This document shows, in pieces, positions 1 through 8,987 of a DNA stretch of 64,000 bases. This DNA comes from Heterodera schachtii (Eukaryota > Nematoda > Chromadorea > Rhabditida > Heteroderidae), in the NCBI GenBank assembly GCA_023374025.1, contig SIJG01000045.1:1-64000 (forward strand). The letters are read 5' to 3'. The translations under genes and the position numbers were made by a program. Within the stretch, counting starts at the first letter, position 1. Each line of letters starts with the position of its first letter. The notes under the pieces are model-generated. The model was not told where the DNA came from. It was given only the letters and a program-made list of their open reading frames with translations, and searched no databases.

Positions 1-597
1 AAATAAATTTTGCATCAAATAAAGAAAAATAAAAAAAAAATATATATTTATTCTATGGCTAATATTTCATTTTTAAATCTTTTTTCAGCAGTTCTCATTA
101 ATCTAATTACTTTTGTGAGCAGTGGATGATTGAGTTCTAATTAGCACTAAACTGAATATTTCATGACAATATTAAAAAATTATTTAATTAATTTTTTAAA
201 GCATGTATTTAGCGTATAAACATCAATTTAAAGCAATATTCCTTAATATAAAAAAGGTTTTCTCAGCATACAGCAATAATGCCGAAATTTATGTGCTTAT
301 GACAACTCTTTGAGTATTCTCTTTTTTGTTATTCTTTCGAATAATTCTAATATTCCTTTTTTTCTCTGCCGATTTTTATTGTTTGTTGTTCTTTATGCGA
401 TTTTGGGCGACATTTTGACGGCGGTTATTAACCGGTACCCCCGGTTGCGGGTCGGTTTTCGAACCCCCTTGTTTTTGGTTAGAAATCAGGTCCGGGATTT
501 GGAATTTGTCGAAATGAATATGGGTTTTGACGATCCTTAAAACATCTAAAAAGTGCTTTTGTGCAATAAACGTGATTTGGTTCAAAAAACATTTTTG
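1..597 (+). repeat. Dispersed ~600 bp AT-rich repeat, copy 1 (cut by window edge)
   Basis: Near-identical over its whole length to 26396-27010, with a few small indels. Both copies run through the same landmarks: a run of TTTTAATTAA-like AT sequence, a CAGCAATAATGCCG stretch, and a GC-rich patch reading ACCGGTACCCCCGG near 433 and 26831. Homology ends just before the polymerase fragment at 600. No coding capacity; the short open frames inside it are not conserved between copies. Family unknown. Confidence 0.85.
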
Positions 598-599
598 AA

Positions 600-953
600 A
601 AGCCGGACCACAACATTTTGGAGTTCATCAGTGCTGGCTGCAAAAACTACGGACTGAAGTTGGAACGTAAGGACAATGGAAAAATTGAATATGATTTAAA
701 AATCAGAGGTTTTACACTTGATGAACAAACCACTCAAAAATTACATTATAATAGTGTAAAAGATCAAATTGTGAAATATGTAACCAGTTCACCTGCATCA
801 CCAATTTCTGTAAAATATCCTCATTCTATTCGTCCTAATCTTCTCCAAGGCAAAGTGTATACCCAATCTCTTACTAAACTTTACCAGCCCTCATTCACTA
901 AAGGTATTGTAAATAGTTCTTATCATGTTGCCGAATCTGGTTACCGTCATTGA
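600..953 (+). pseudogene. C-terminal fragment of a protein-primed family B DNA polymerase (Polinton/Maverick-like)
   Basis: About 117 codons are open to a TGA at 951-953. The reading EFISAGCKNYGLKL, followed about 16 residues on by KIRGFTLD, matches the C-terminal EFvSgGPKnYay / KvrGftLn pattern of the protein-primed type B polymerases of Polintons (Mavericks) and related viruses. Palm and exonuclease domains are absent: the frame abuts the dispersed repeat ending near 597, so this is a truncated remnant. No ATG opens the fragment; the in-frame codon at 618 is TTG. Family assignment rests on these two motifs seen by eye. An alternative is another mobile element with the same polymerase family. 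Confidence 0.6.
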
Positions 954-1110
954 TGATTTTTCAATATGCTTTCAAGTATTTAAAAATTTTTCATAATTTG
1001 TTATTTTTAAATGAATTTATAAATTTGTAAATTTGACTGATAAATTGTTCAGTTTTAATTGAGAAAAAAAAAGTATTTAAAGAAGTTAACAAAAACTGAA
1101 CTAATTTAAA

Positions 1111-1599
1111 ATGAAGCGCTCAAAAAGAAATTCGCCAAATAAAAAACTGAAAAAACCCCGAATTTCCAAAAACTCTGATCACCGTGAAGGAATTAAATCA
1201 TGCATTAAAAAAATCGAAGAATATACAACTAATAGTAAGAAGTTTAGACTATTGCGGTCAAAATCAAAGTTTGTCGTGGAAAACATTGAGAAATGCCCAA
1301 ACCCAACAAAAGAATTAGAAAAATGTATAAACACATCAATTGTTGAAGCCATTGCTGACGCTAAAAGGAAGTTGGGTGGAGCAGACAAAGCAGGAGTTAT
1401 AATTTCATCAGAAATGTTAGAGCAAGGTGACATCATTGTACCAATAAGACCAATTAATTCAAATATTGCAGAAGCAGTCTTTAATCAATTTATTAAAGTG
1501 GAACAAAGTTTATCAACAAAAAATATTAATGTTTATGGATCACCGTTTGTAATTACTGTAACTGTACTTAATATTAATGATTTGAGAATAAATAAATAA
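1111..1599 (+). CDS. Small basic ORF next to the polymerase remnant, possibly Polinton-associated
   Basis: A 162-residue frame starts at an ATG and is uninterrupted. The first 25 residues are very basic (MKRSKRNSPNKKLKKPR), the middle is helical and charged, and the C-terminal half contains GDIIVPIRPIN and a short hydrophobic strand-like end. It lies 157 bp downstream of the polymerase tail on the same strand, which suggests it belongs to the same element. The IVPIRPIN region loosely recalls a conserved IVPFmRRdql-type segment of Polinton-linked proteins, but this is recollection and inference, not a search result. No other domain recognised. It could equally be a host or unrelated transposon ORF. 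Confidence 0.45.
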   Translation: MKRSKRNSPNKKLKKPRISKNSDHREGIKSCIKKIEEYTTNSKKFRLLRSKSKFVVENIEKCPNPTKELEKCINTSIVEAIADAKRKLGGADKAGVIISSEMLEQGDIIVPIRPINSNIAEAVFNQFIKVEQSLSTKNINVYGSPFVITVTVLNINDLRINK

Positions 1600-2505
1600 A
1601 CATTTAATATCTTAATTTTATTATTATTCTAAATTTACAGAATATGTAGTTAATTATTTTATTAATAAATAAAAAGGATAAGAGTTACATTTTTTATAAC
1701 ATTTTATTCATTTATCAAAATATATAAAAATAAAAATACATGTATAATTCATATTATTTTTTTTTCAAATTAACTTTTTAAATATAAAATCATTCTTCCA
1801 TCATTAAAAGGTTTTTGTTTTTTAGCAATAAGTAAAAACCTTATAGGCACAGATTTACCATGCTACCCCTCCTCCCTTCTGACCTGAAGTTTTTTTTTTA
1901 CGATTTTTTTCTTAATTATAAAAAAATTTTTTGTGTAAAGAATGTCCTAAGGGCAAAAGTTTTAACAAAAAATGTTGAAGACCATCAGTTATAATAGAAA
2001 ATTCTTAAACTACCTTCGTAAAAAAAATGCTGTAAGGGTATAACTTATAGAAATTCTTAAATTATTGTGTTAAAAAATGAGTTAAGGTACAGGTTTTACC
2101 AAAAGAGGTAAAGAGTCCTAATAGTATATGTTGAAATATCCACCAAAAAAAACCCCTAAAAAGTTTTAAGGGTCACTATTTTACACCCCTCCTCCTACAA
2201 ATAAGGGCTAAAATATGTTTACCTTACTAAAATATGTTTACCTTTTTTAATTAAAAAAAATTAATCACACATTTTTATTAAAACTGGTTCACACTTTTAT
2301 TTAAAAAAATGGTTCACACAGTTTTATTTTAAAATGGTCAACATCTTTGGATAGTAAAAAAACATGAAGTTTAATTCAAAAAATAATTCGCAGCCACGGG
2401 GGCTCGAACTTTAGGGGCCAAAATCTGCATGGGTAACTACTATATTGGTTTTTCCAAAAATAAATTAATATATTTATTATTCCATTTAATAAACTTTTAA
2501 AATAC
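1600..2505. other. AT-rich stretch without recognised genes
   Basis: About 75-80% A+T by eye, with poly-A and poly-T runs. The only distinctive patch is GC-rich at 2390-2430 (TTCGCAGCCACGGGGGCTCG). On the minus strand it reads as a weak match to the second nuclear-receptor exon (GC-x-LFF) but lacks an AG acceptor. Confidence 0.5.
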
Positions 2506-2597
2506 CTTCACAACATTTAACGGCATAATAGAAATATTTGCATTTTTGACCGCAAACTATGCATTTGGAGGAATTATTGTCGGAAATTGATTTCATC
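2506..2597 (-). pseudogene. Isolated nuclear-receptor first zinc-finger exon
   Basis: Reading the minus strand from 2597, an acceptor (AACAG) leads into ATG AAA TCA and a short frame containing CIVCG, then KYFYYAVKCCEG, and a perfect donor after GAAG (GTATTT at 2505). The Cys-x2-Cys-x13-Cys spacing and the intron placed right after CCEG are the same as in the complete receptor gene at 24464-25669. The expected second exon (GCK-x-FFRR) is not found downstream with a usable acceptor; 2386-2394 has only a degraded look-alike. It is either a broken receptor copy or a gene whose other exons I cannot recognise. Confidence 0.6.
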
Positions 2598-3082
2598 CTG
2601 TTAATTTTAAAATTTAAATATAATCATTTTTCAAAATGAATAATTATTAATTAATGTATTTTTACATCTATAAATAAAATTAAAAACTAATTGAAAAAAA
2701 AATTAAAATGATAGAAAATAAAAGACCTATGAGAGCGATTTTTCATTAAACATAATAAAATATTTATTATTAATTTTTTATTATGAATTTTTTGAGATGT
2801 TGTAAAATCCAATTTATAAAAGCCAATCATTCCAGTAAATGGTGATGGAAATAACTAAATAATAAAATGTGAATGGAAAATGAATTTAATTTATTGGGAA
2901 TTGTTTTGAACAAAATTTTCTTAGAAAATCAATTAACATAATTTTTTTGAAAGTTGATTAATCCCACCGAATGACAAGACTTGAGATAGAGAAAAGGAAA
3001 CTGCAGGATGCTTAATGAATCAATTAAGGCGTTCATTAGTCCTATATGATCTATCAAATTGGGGATCCTTAAGAAGAGGGCA

Positions 3083-3153
3083 GGGTTGGTGTTCAGCTGG
3101 TAGAACACTGGCCCGGAAAGCCCGAGACGCCGGTTCAAACCCGGCACTCCCCA
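3083..3153 (+). tRNA. tRNA-like sequence (possible pseudogene or SINE head)
   Basis: A D-arm (GTTC-loop-GAAC), a plausible anticodon arm and a perfect T-arm stem (GCCGG / CCGGC around TTCAAAC) are present over 71 nt, with good A-box and B-box matches for RNA polymerase III. The acceptor stem pairs poorly (GGGTTGG against ACTCCCC) and the anticodon arm has a mismatch with C instead of T at position 33. The loop would give GGA, but Ser tRNAs have a long variable arm that is missing here. So it is tRNA-derived but may not be functional. Confidence 0.45.
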
Positions 3154-4407
3154 TAATTTTTCCCCTCAAAGGCTTTCTGAGCTCGTTGGTATATTCTGAC
3201 TCAAGTAGTTTCTTATAATTTCCATTTTATCAAACCCTTAATGAGGAAATTTTGCGTTTGATTTTTCGATATTTATGAAAATTTCTGGGTTGATAATTTC
3301 CTTAAATTTATTGATTCGTTTTTTCGATATGTATCGAAAAAACTGAAAAATTTAAAATCCCGAGAAATGATGCGAAGCTTTGGCTGTTTAAAAGAAAAGA
3401 ATATTGCCAATTAGGAAAGAAGGGTTTTCTGTAAATTAAAAACCGAAAGGTTTATTTTGTATAATTTTATAGTCCATGATTTGGGTTTTTCAATTAAATT
3501 ATTAAATTTTCAAATTTTCATTTTGGTTTTTGTTTGTAACCAAAAATTGAGTCTCAAATATCTCTTAAAGCAGAAAACATTTTAGCAGCCATTTTTAAAA
3601 CCCATTCAATTCTCAATAAGCTTGTGAACGAAAAACAAAAATATTTTTGCATGAAAGCGAGACAAAACAAATTGAAAAAGGCGAGAATGACTTAAATTGG
3701 GTTTTATGGATTTTTTACAAAATAAAAAAGAACAATAGAGGGATATTCCAAGGAGGTAACGGAATTCAGAGTTTAGGCCTTTGGGGGGCCAGAATTCTGA
3801 CTTCCAAAATTGTTTTTAAAAATTTTTGAGGCCATGGAAAAAAACACTGCCGTGGAAAAGTTTGTAATTTTTAATGAGTTATTTCCAAAATGAAACTTTT
3901 AAACAATTGGCGCCCTTTGCACTTTGCTCAATCCCAACTTTAGACGAGCGAGAACTCTTCATAAGTCCGAAAGAGATTCACATGTAACAGATTTCTTTTA
4001 TCAAAAATATAATTTTGGAAAATTTTATTTTTTTATTTTTCTAATTTCCATTTTTATTCTCTATTTCTCTTCTCAAATCAATTTTCCATTCACATGTGCA
4101 TATTTTAATGGCCTTTTTTTGTATGCACTTTACCTTATGATAAATGGGTTTTTCTTTTTCTAAGTGCGCACTTCGAATAATTTATGCCCTCCCAACACAT
4201 TACCCTCATTTTTTAGATTTTCATTTAGCCTTATTTTTTGCCGAAATTTACTGGCAATTCAAATTCTTAAACATTTTTTAGCTGTTTTCCAATGTAATTT
4301 GATCGGGAGTTAGCCCCCAATGTCGCAACATTTTCGAAGGTCGGGCGGGAATCATCATCATTTTTTGTTTCAGCTTTCAACTAGATCATTTGCAGTAAAT
4401 TCCAAAA
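3154..4407. other. Intergenic, no gene recognised
   Basis: AT-rich sequence with short random open frames only. At 4364-4395 two acceptor-like ends (TTTGTTTCAG, ATTTGCAG) precede the ATG at 4408 and may belong to a 5' UTR intron or a spliced-leader acceptor of the next gene. Confidence 0.4.
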
Positions 4408-5145
4408 ATGCCTGCTCTTTCCTCCCATTTTGTCATCGATGGCACCTTGATAGGCACCCTCGCTTTTCTCTCCACTCTCCCCACCTTCGATTGTGCAGTA
4501 ATGCATTCGAAAGCCGAAATGCATTCAAAGTACAGTCTCACTGTGCCCGGCAAATATATTGTAAAGCGCCAAACTGCCGCCAGCAGCCATCCGCAGTATT
4601 TGTTCCCAGGACAAACGGGATTTACCACGAACGGAGTGAGTGGGATGGTGACGAGGGCAATAAATTTGAATCTAACAAAAAGTAGGACGTATAGGGTTCT
4701 CATGAAAAATTAAAAACTTAATTGATAAAACAAGCCTTTCTAATTAAAGGTCAGAAAAACTTAATTTTACGTACCGTCTCCTTCCATGAAACATTTTTTA
4801 CCGTATTTCCTTTAACACAGCCCTTCCCTGAAATAAAGCTCTCCTTTTGTAGGGGATTGCAAAAAAAGCATTCGGGACTCAATTGCAGGAAATACGCTAA
4901 TTTGGACCTTCTCTTCCATTCATTGCATAAATTTAATTAGGAAAAGCATATCCCCGCGCTCAATTCAGAAGGACCGCATTGGCGATGCTCATTTAGACTT
5001 TGCTACTGGCGTAATGATTATCGATCATTTAAACGACAACGACTTCGGCTCGTACTCTTTCCCGCTTGAGCATCAACCGGTCACTGTGGTGAATGGACAT
5101 GCACAATCCGCTGGCGAATCTGTTGTGGAACTAGTGAAAAAATGA
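4408..5145 (+). CDS. Putative secreted Ig-like protein, two exons
   Basis: join(4408..4681,4853..5145), 188 residues; the phase is consistent across a GT-AG intron (donor GTAGGAC at 4682, acceptor TTTTGTAG at 4852). The N-terminus holds a hydrophobic stretch (LIGTLAFLSTLPTF) that could be a signal peptide. Exon 2 has an Ig-like layout: Cys, then Trp 14 residues later (DCKKS...IWTF), then RIGD...GVMIIDHLNDNDFGSYSF, which resembles the V-set/I-set D-x-G-x-Y pattern. The second canonical Cys is replaced by Phe (SYSF). The reading frame stays open to the TGA at 5143. No named family recognised; the splice choice is by consensus only. The gene is followed 36 bp later by a MITE. Confidence 0.55.
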
Positions 5146-5180
5146 AGAGATAAGCACAACATTGAAAAAGTCATCTGAAG

Positions 5181-5573
5181 CAAGGGCGTAGCCAGACCCT
5201 TGGCTTCGGGGGGGGGGGGCTGAAGTCAAAAATTCGATTTTAGGGGTGTATTTTTCTTTTTTCAGCCGATTTTTAGGCGTGTATTTTTGCTTTTTTGAAA
5301 TCCCGAATTAGGGGGGTGTATTTTGCAAAATTTTTCGCTAAAAAATTACTATTTTTTGCCATTTTGGCCTCAATTTTTCAAAAATATGGTAAAATGGGGG
5401 TCCAGGTGGTGCCGATAGGCGCCGCCGGGAAAATTTTTGAGTATTTTAATGCACTTTTGTTTAGAAAATTGTTTAAAATTTCAAAAAATTTACTGAAAAT
5501 TTTTTCTTTTTTGGGTTTCGGGGGGGGGGGGGCTTTAGCCCCCTCAGCCCCCCCCCCCCTGCCTACGCCCTTG
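5181..5573. mobile_element. hAT-like MITE, TIR CAAGGGCGTAG, 8-bp TSD
   Basis: Terminal inverted repeats (CAAGGGCGTAGCCAG at the left, CTGCCTACGCCCTTG at the right) are flanked by a perfect 8-bp direct repeat ATCTGAAG (5173-5180 and 5574-5581), the hallmark of hAT insertions. There is no transposase. The interior is poly-G/C tracts and AT-rich arms and includes the GGTGCCGATAGGCGCCGCC hairpin at 5405-5429. A reverse-oriented partial relative is at 48335-48545. Confidence 0.85.
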
Positions 5574-5600
5574 ATCTGAAGAGAGAAAGAAACATGGTGA

Positions 5601-6353
5601 GCCGAAGTGACAAAAGTATGGGTGTGGGCGAAGTGACAAAAGTATGGGTGTGGGCGAAGTGACAAAAGTATGGGTGTGGGCGAAGTGACAAAAGTATGGG
5701 TGTTTGTAATAATTAAATTTAATTATTATTTTAATTTTATTTGCTAAGTAATTAATCATAACTTAGCTTAAACTTAGTCAAATTAATGAACTTTAGTATT
5801 TAGCGACAGCTCGAAGCATCCTCTACTACATATGTAATTTTTAAAAAATTCGTAAAAATTTACAAAAAGTTGTAACCAAAAAAGTTCGAAAAATTTTGAC
5901 TCAACAATTTTGACCCTAACTTTTCTGAACTCAATAAAATTTTTTGAAATTTAGCAGAATAATAGAGTAATCTTTGGGCTATCTAATTACATAAACAAAA
6001 TTAAAATTGGTTGTTTCAAAAAAAAGTTATCGAGGAATTAATAGTGTCATATTTTTATGGTCATCCAAAAAATGTAAGGACATTTAAATGCATGAAAATT
6101 GTTCAAACTTAAATTAATTCACCCGCACTTGATATGAAAAGATAGCCCAAAGATTACTCTATTATTCTGCTAAATTTCAAAAAATTTTATTGAGTTCAGA
6201 AAAGTTAGGGTCAAAATTGTTGAGTCAAAATTTTTCGAACTTTTTTGGTTACAACTTTTTGTAAATTTTTACGAATTTTTTAAAAATTATGTCACTTCGC
6301 CCACACCCATACTTTTGTCACTTCGCCCACACCCATACTTTTGTCACTTCGGC
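5601..6353. mobile_element. Foldback element, complete copy 1
   Basis: The ends are inverted arrays of a 26-bp unit: four units forward at 5604-5705 and about two reverse units at 6293-6353 (GCCGAAGTGAC... / ...GTCACTTCGGC). Inside are long inverted arms, about 5830-5985 against 6138-6290, around a ~150 bp loop. No ORF. A near-identical copy lacking the left array is at 11180-11748. This is the structure of foldback-type DNA elements; the mobilising transposase is unknown. Confidence 0.8.
5604..5705 (+). repeat. 26-bp tandem array, four units
   Basis: Unit GAAGTGACAAAAGTATGGGT plus GTGGGC repeats at 5604, 5630, 5656 and 5682 with almost no divergence. The reverse complement of the same unit forms the other terminus of the foldback element at 6293-6350 and the right end of copy 2 at 11692-11748. 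Confidence 0.9.
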
Positions 6354-6816
6354 ATAGCACCGAAAAGAAAGATGAAGAGATTCAAATGTGTGGCATCAGT
6401 CTTTTTGTATTGTTTAACCTTTAGCACTTGACATATTTCTCAAGAACAACTATTATATCTTCTCCAATTTGGCTTAACTTTTCAGTAAATTTACACACTA
6501 AATGGACGAGCTCTAAGTCGTATGCGAGTTTAGCGTGAAAAACTCTGGCCGCCCAAATTGTCGTTATATTTCAAACGGGAGCAGGAAAATGCGACACCGG
6601 TAAATACGACACAAAACATAGATTTTAAAAGCAATGTAATTTGTCTTCAAATTGCGCGGCTTTTCCGCTGTTTTTTTGTTGTGTGCTTTTTCAACAACAT
6701 TCGTCACTCAATTTTTTTTTTGTTGTTTGATTTATTCAACAACAAATTTTCGTCAAATTCAACTGCTGTTTTTTGTTGTGTGATTTTAATCAACAACTTT
6801 TCTTCAATTTCGACAA
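6354..6816 (+). other. Leader of Gypsy 1 with three TTGTTG...CAACAA stem-loops
   Basis: No gene. At 6587-6616 the sequence GAAAATGCGACACCGGTAAA is shared in reverse orientation with the Gypsy 2 LTR region near 18015-18045. From about 6675 to 6805 a diverged ~50 bp unit repeats three times, each a short hairpin of TTGTTG...CAACAA around a T-rich loop, ending just before the gag ATG at 6817. The role of the hairpins (packaging or translational control of gag) is inference. Confidence 0.6.
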
Positions 6817-8058
6817 ATGGCTTTGACCATTGAACAGCTTTTGCAGGCAATTTCGCAGCAAAACCAAAACCCCACACTTTCAGGAATTGACTCCTTCGAA
6901 TTGGGCGATGAAAGCACCAACATCGAAGATTGGTTGCAGCAGTTCTGCTTCGCGTTGGATTGTTCGGCGCCCAATCTCAAAGATGAACAAAAAGTCAAAC
7001 TCCTGATGACGAAATTGAGCAAAGCAGCATTCAGCGAGTACAAGAAGTCGTGCTTGCTGAAGGACGTGACCGATTTTGGATTTGTCAAGACGGAGGAGCA
7101 GCTCAAGGCACTGTTTGCCAAGCCGCAGTCGGTTTGGATCGACAGGTATGAGTGCCTTCGGGCTTCCAAGAGCGAGGATGAAAACTTCCGCTCATTCATC
7201 AATCGGCACAAGCGCCTTCTCCGGGATTTTGAGTTCAAAAAACTCAATGAAGAGCAATTCTATTGCTTAATGCTGTTAACAGCTTTAAAAAACCCGAAGG
7301 ATGGCGAACTTCGAAAGAGAATTTTGGGCAAATTGGCGGCAGATGGCGATAGGGCAAAATACGATAAGGTTGTGGAAGACCTTCAAATGTATTTGTCCAC
7401 TATTGCTGAAGCCAAATGCATCGAACAGCCGGCCCCGTCAAAGCACATTTTGGCTGTCAAGCAGCAAAATTTTGCAGCAAAAACAAAAGGCTTTGAAGCA
7501 CGCGGTCAAGTGCAACAGCAGCTGAAGGTGTGCTGGCGCTGTGGGCGAGGCTCACATGTTCCAAGTGCATGTCCGCACATTAAAATTGCGTGCCGGAAGT
7601 GCAGCAAGGTGGGACATTTGGAAGCGCAGTGCAACCAACACCAAGCGTGGCTGAGTAAGCAAGGGAAAATGCAAAGCCGTAAGCAAGGCAACCTCAAGCT
7701 TGGAGGTGTGCTGATCAATTCGGTGAACCAACCGAAACGGCTGATTGAATGCCCTATTAAAATGAATGGCAATTCTGTGGAATTCGCGCTGGACTCAGGT
7801 GCTGAGGTTGTAGTGATCAATGAAGAGACCCATGAAGGGATCGGAAAACCGAAGCTGAGTCCATGCAATGTTGAAGCGAAATACCACGACGGAACAAAAT
7901 GGACCCTTCTTGGAAAAGGGGAGGCTGAGTTCGAATTCGGAGGGATAATCCGAAGAGGGCAATTTTACGTCGCCAAGAGAGGGTCATTAAATTTGTTTGG
8001 CATCGAAATGTTGGATGCTTTTGGCCTCATGGACGACGTCAGAAGAAAGTGGCCATGA
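6817..8058 (+). CDS. Gypsy 1 gag with zinc knuckles and aspartic protease
   Basis: 413 residues from ATG at 6817. The first ~220 residues are a capsid-like domain. Two CCHC-type zinc knuckles follow (CWRCGRGSHVPSAC and CRKCSKVGHLEAQC, about residues 239-273), expected to bind the element RNA. The aspartic protease active site is ALDSGAEVVVIN (about 325-337). The frame stops at 8058 while the reverse transcriptase continues in the -1 frame, overlapping by 10 bp. That could be programmed -1 frameshifting or a mutation; I see no classic slippery heptamer. Similar in type to the K02A2.6-like Gypsy elements of nematodes. Confidence 0.9.
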   Translation: MALTIEQLLQAISQQNQNPTLSGIDSFELGDESTNIEDWLQQFCFALDCSAPNLKDEQKVKLLMTKLSKAAFSEYKKSCLLKDVTDFGFVKTEEQLKALFAKPQSVWIDRYECLRASKSEDENFRSFINRHKRLLRDFEFKKLNEEQFYCLMLLTALKNPKDGELRKRILGKLAADGDRAKYDKVVEDLQMYLSTIAEAKCIEQPAPSKHILAVKQQNFAAKTKGFEARGQVQQQLKVCWRCGRGSHVPSACPHIKIACRKCSKVGHLEAQCNQHQAWLSKQGKMQSRKQGNLKLGGVLINSVNQPKRLIECPIKMNGNSVEFALDSGAEVVVINEETHEGIGKPKLSPCNVEAKYHDGTKWTLLGKGEAEFEFGGIIRRGQFYVAKRGSLNLFGIEMLDAFGLMDDVRRKWP

Positions 8059-8987
8059 CATTGAATGTAAATAATGTCAAAAAGGAAGGGTCTGTTGTTG
8101 ATGAAACATTGATCAGACTCAGGGCGAAGTTCCCTACTGTCTTTTCGACAGATTTGGGCCACTGTAAAAAGGCAAAAGCGCGCCTTTCATTAATGGCTGA
8201 CGCAAAGCCAGTGTATTGCAGGCCTCGTCCGGTACCATACAACACCAAGTTGGTTGTTGACGCTGAATTGGACCGACTTTTGGCTGCAAATGTCATCCGT
8301 CCTGTTGACCACACTCGGTGGGCAGCACCTATAGTGGTCGTCAAAAAGGCAGCTGGTTCGGCACGTGTTTGTGCTGATTTTTCAACGGGTCTTAACAATG
8401 TGTTGCTGTCGAATCAGCACCCGTTGCCAGTGCCTGAGGACATTTTTGCGACACTAAACGGAGGACAAATTTTCTCTCAGATCGATTTCCGGGATGCGTA
8501 TCATCAAATCGAATTGGAAGAGGGATCAAAAGAGTTGTGTACGATCGCAACGCACCGTGGTAATTTTGAGTACCAGCGGTTGCCATTCGGAGTGAAGTCT
8601 GCTCCTGGCATTTTTCAATCCATTATGGATTCGATGTTGGCAGATTGTCCATTTGCCATTGCTTATTTGGATGATGTGATTGTTGTGAGCCGGACTCGGA
8701 AAGAACATTGGACACATTTGGCAGAAGTTTTCAAAAGAATTGACAATTTTGGTTTTCGGATTAAGCCTGAAAAGTGTTCTTTTGGCAAAGAACGAATCAA
8801 ATTTCTCGGGTTCATCATTGATAAGGATGGCCGAAGACCCGACGCGACCAAAATTGAGGCGATCAGACGGATGCCTATTCCAACCAATGTGTCCACTCTC
8901 CGATCATTTTTGGGAATGGTAAACCACTATCAACAATTCGTCAAGAATTTGCGGTTCATTCGCCAACCGTTGGAGACGACCTTTTGA
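8049..8987 (+). CDS. Gypsy 1 reverse transcriptase domain
   Basis: 312 codons. Motifs visible in order: RPVPYNTK, the ARVCADFSTGLN fingers motif, FSQIDFRDAYHQI (catalytic Asp), FGVKSAPGIFQ, the catalytic YLDDVIVV box, and FLGFIIDKDG of the thumb. The listed start is GTG in the overlap with gag; expression probably depends on the upstream frame. The frame ends abruptly at 8987 in the linker before RNase H, where the next frame takes over, so a 1- or 2-nt indel is likely in this copy. Confidence 0.9.
   Translation: MAMTLNVNNVKKEGSVVDETLIRLRAKFPTVFSTDLGHCKKAKARLSLMADAKPVYCRPRPVPYNTKLVVDAELDRLLAANVIRPVDHTRWAAPIVVVKKAAGSARVCADFSTGLNNVLLSNQHPLPVPEDIFATLNGGQIFSQIDFRDAYHQIELEEGSKELCTIATHRGNFEYQRLPFGVKSAPGIFQSIMDSMLADCPFAIAYLDDVIVVSRTRKEHWTHLAEVFKRIDNFGFRIKPEKCSFGKERIKFLGFIIDKDGRRPDATKIEAIRRMPIPTNVSTLRSFLGMVNHYQQFVKNLRFIRQPLETTF

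Noticed and set aside
310..585. Open frames on both strands within the 600-bp repeat
   Set aside because: The second copy at 26396-27010 has indels that break both frames, and there is no domain or codon bias.
5295..5759. Overlapping ORFs rich in Gly/Pro or HPYFCHFAHTHTF repeats
   Set aside because: They are translations of poly-G/C runs and of the 26-bp tandem array of the foldback element.
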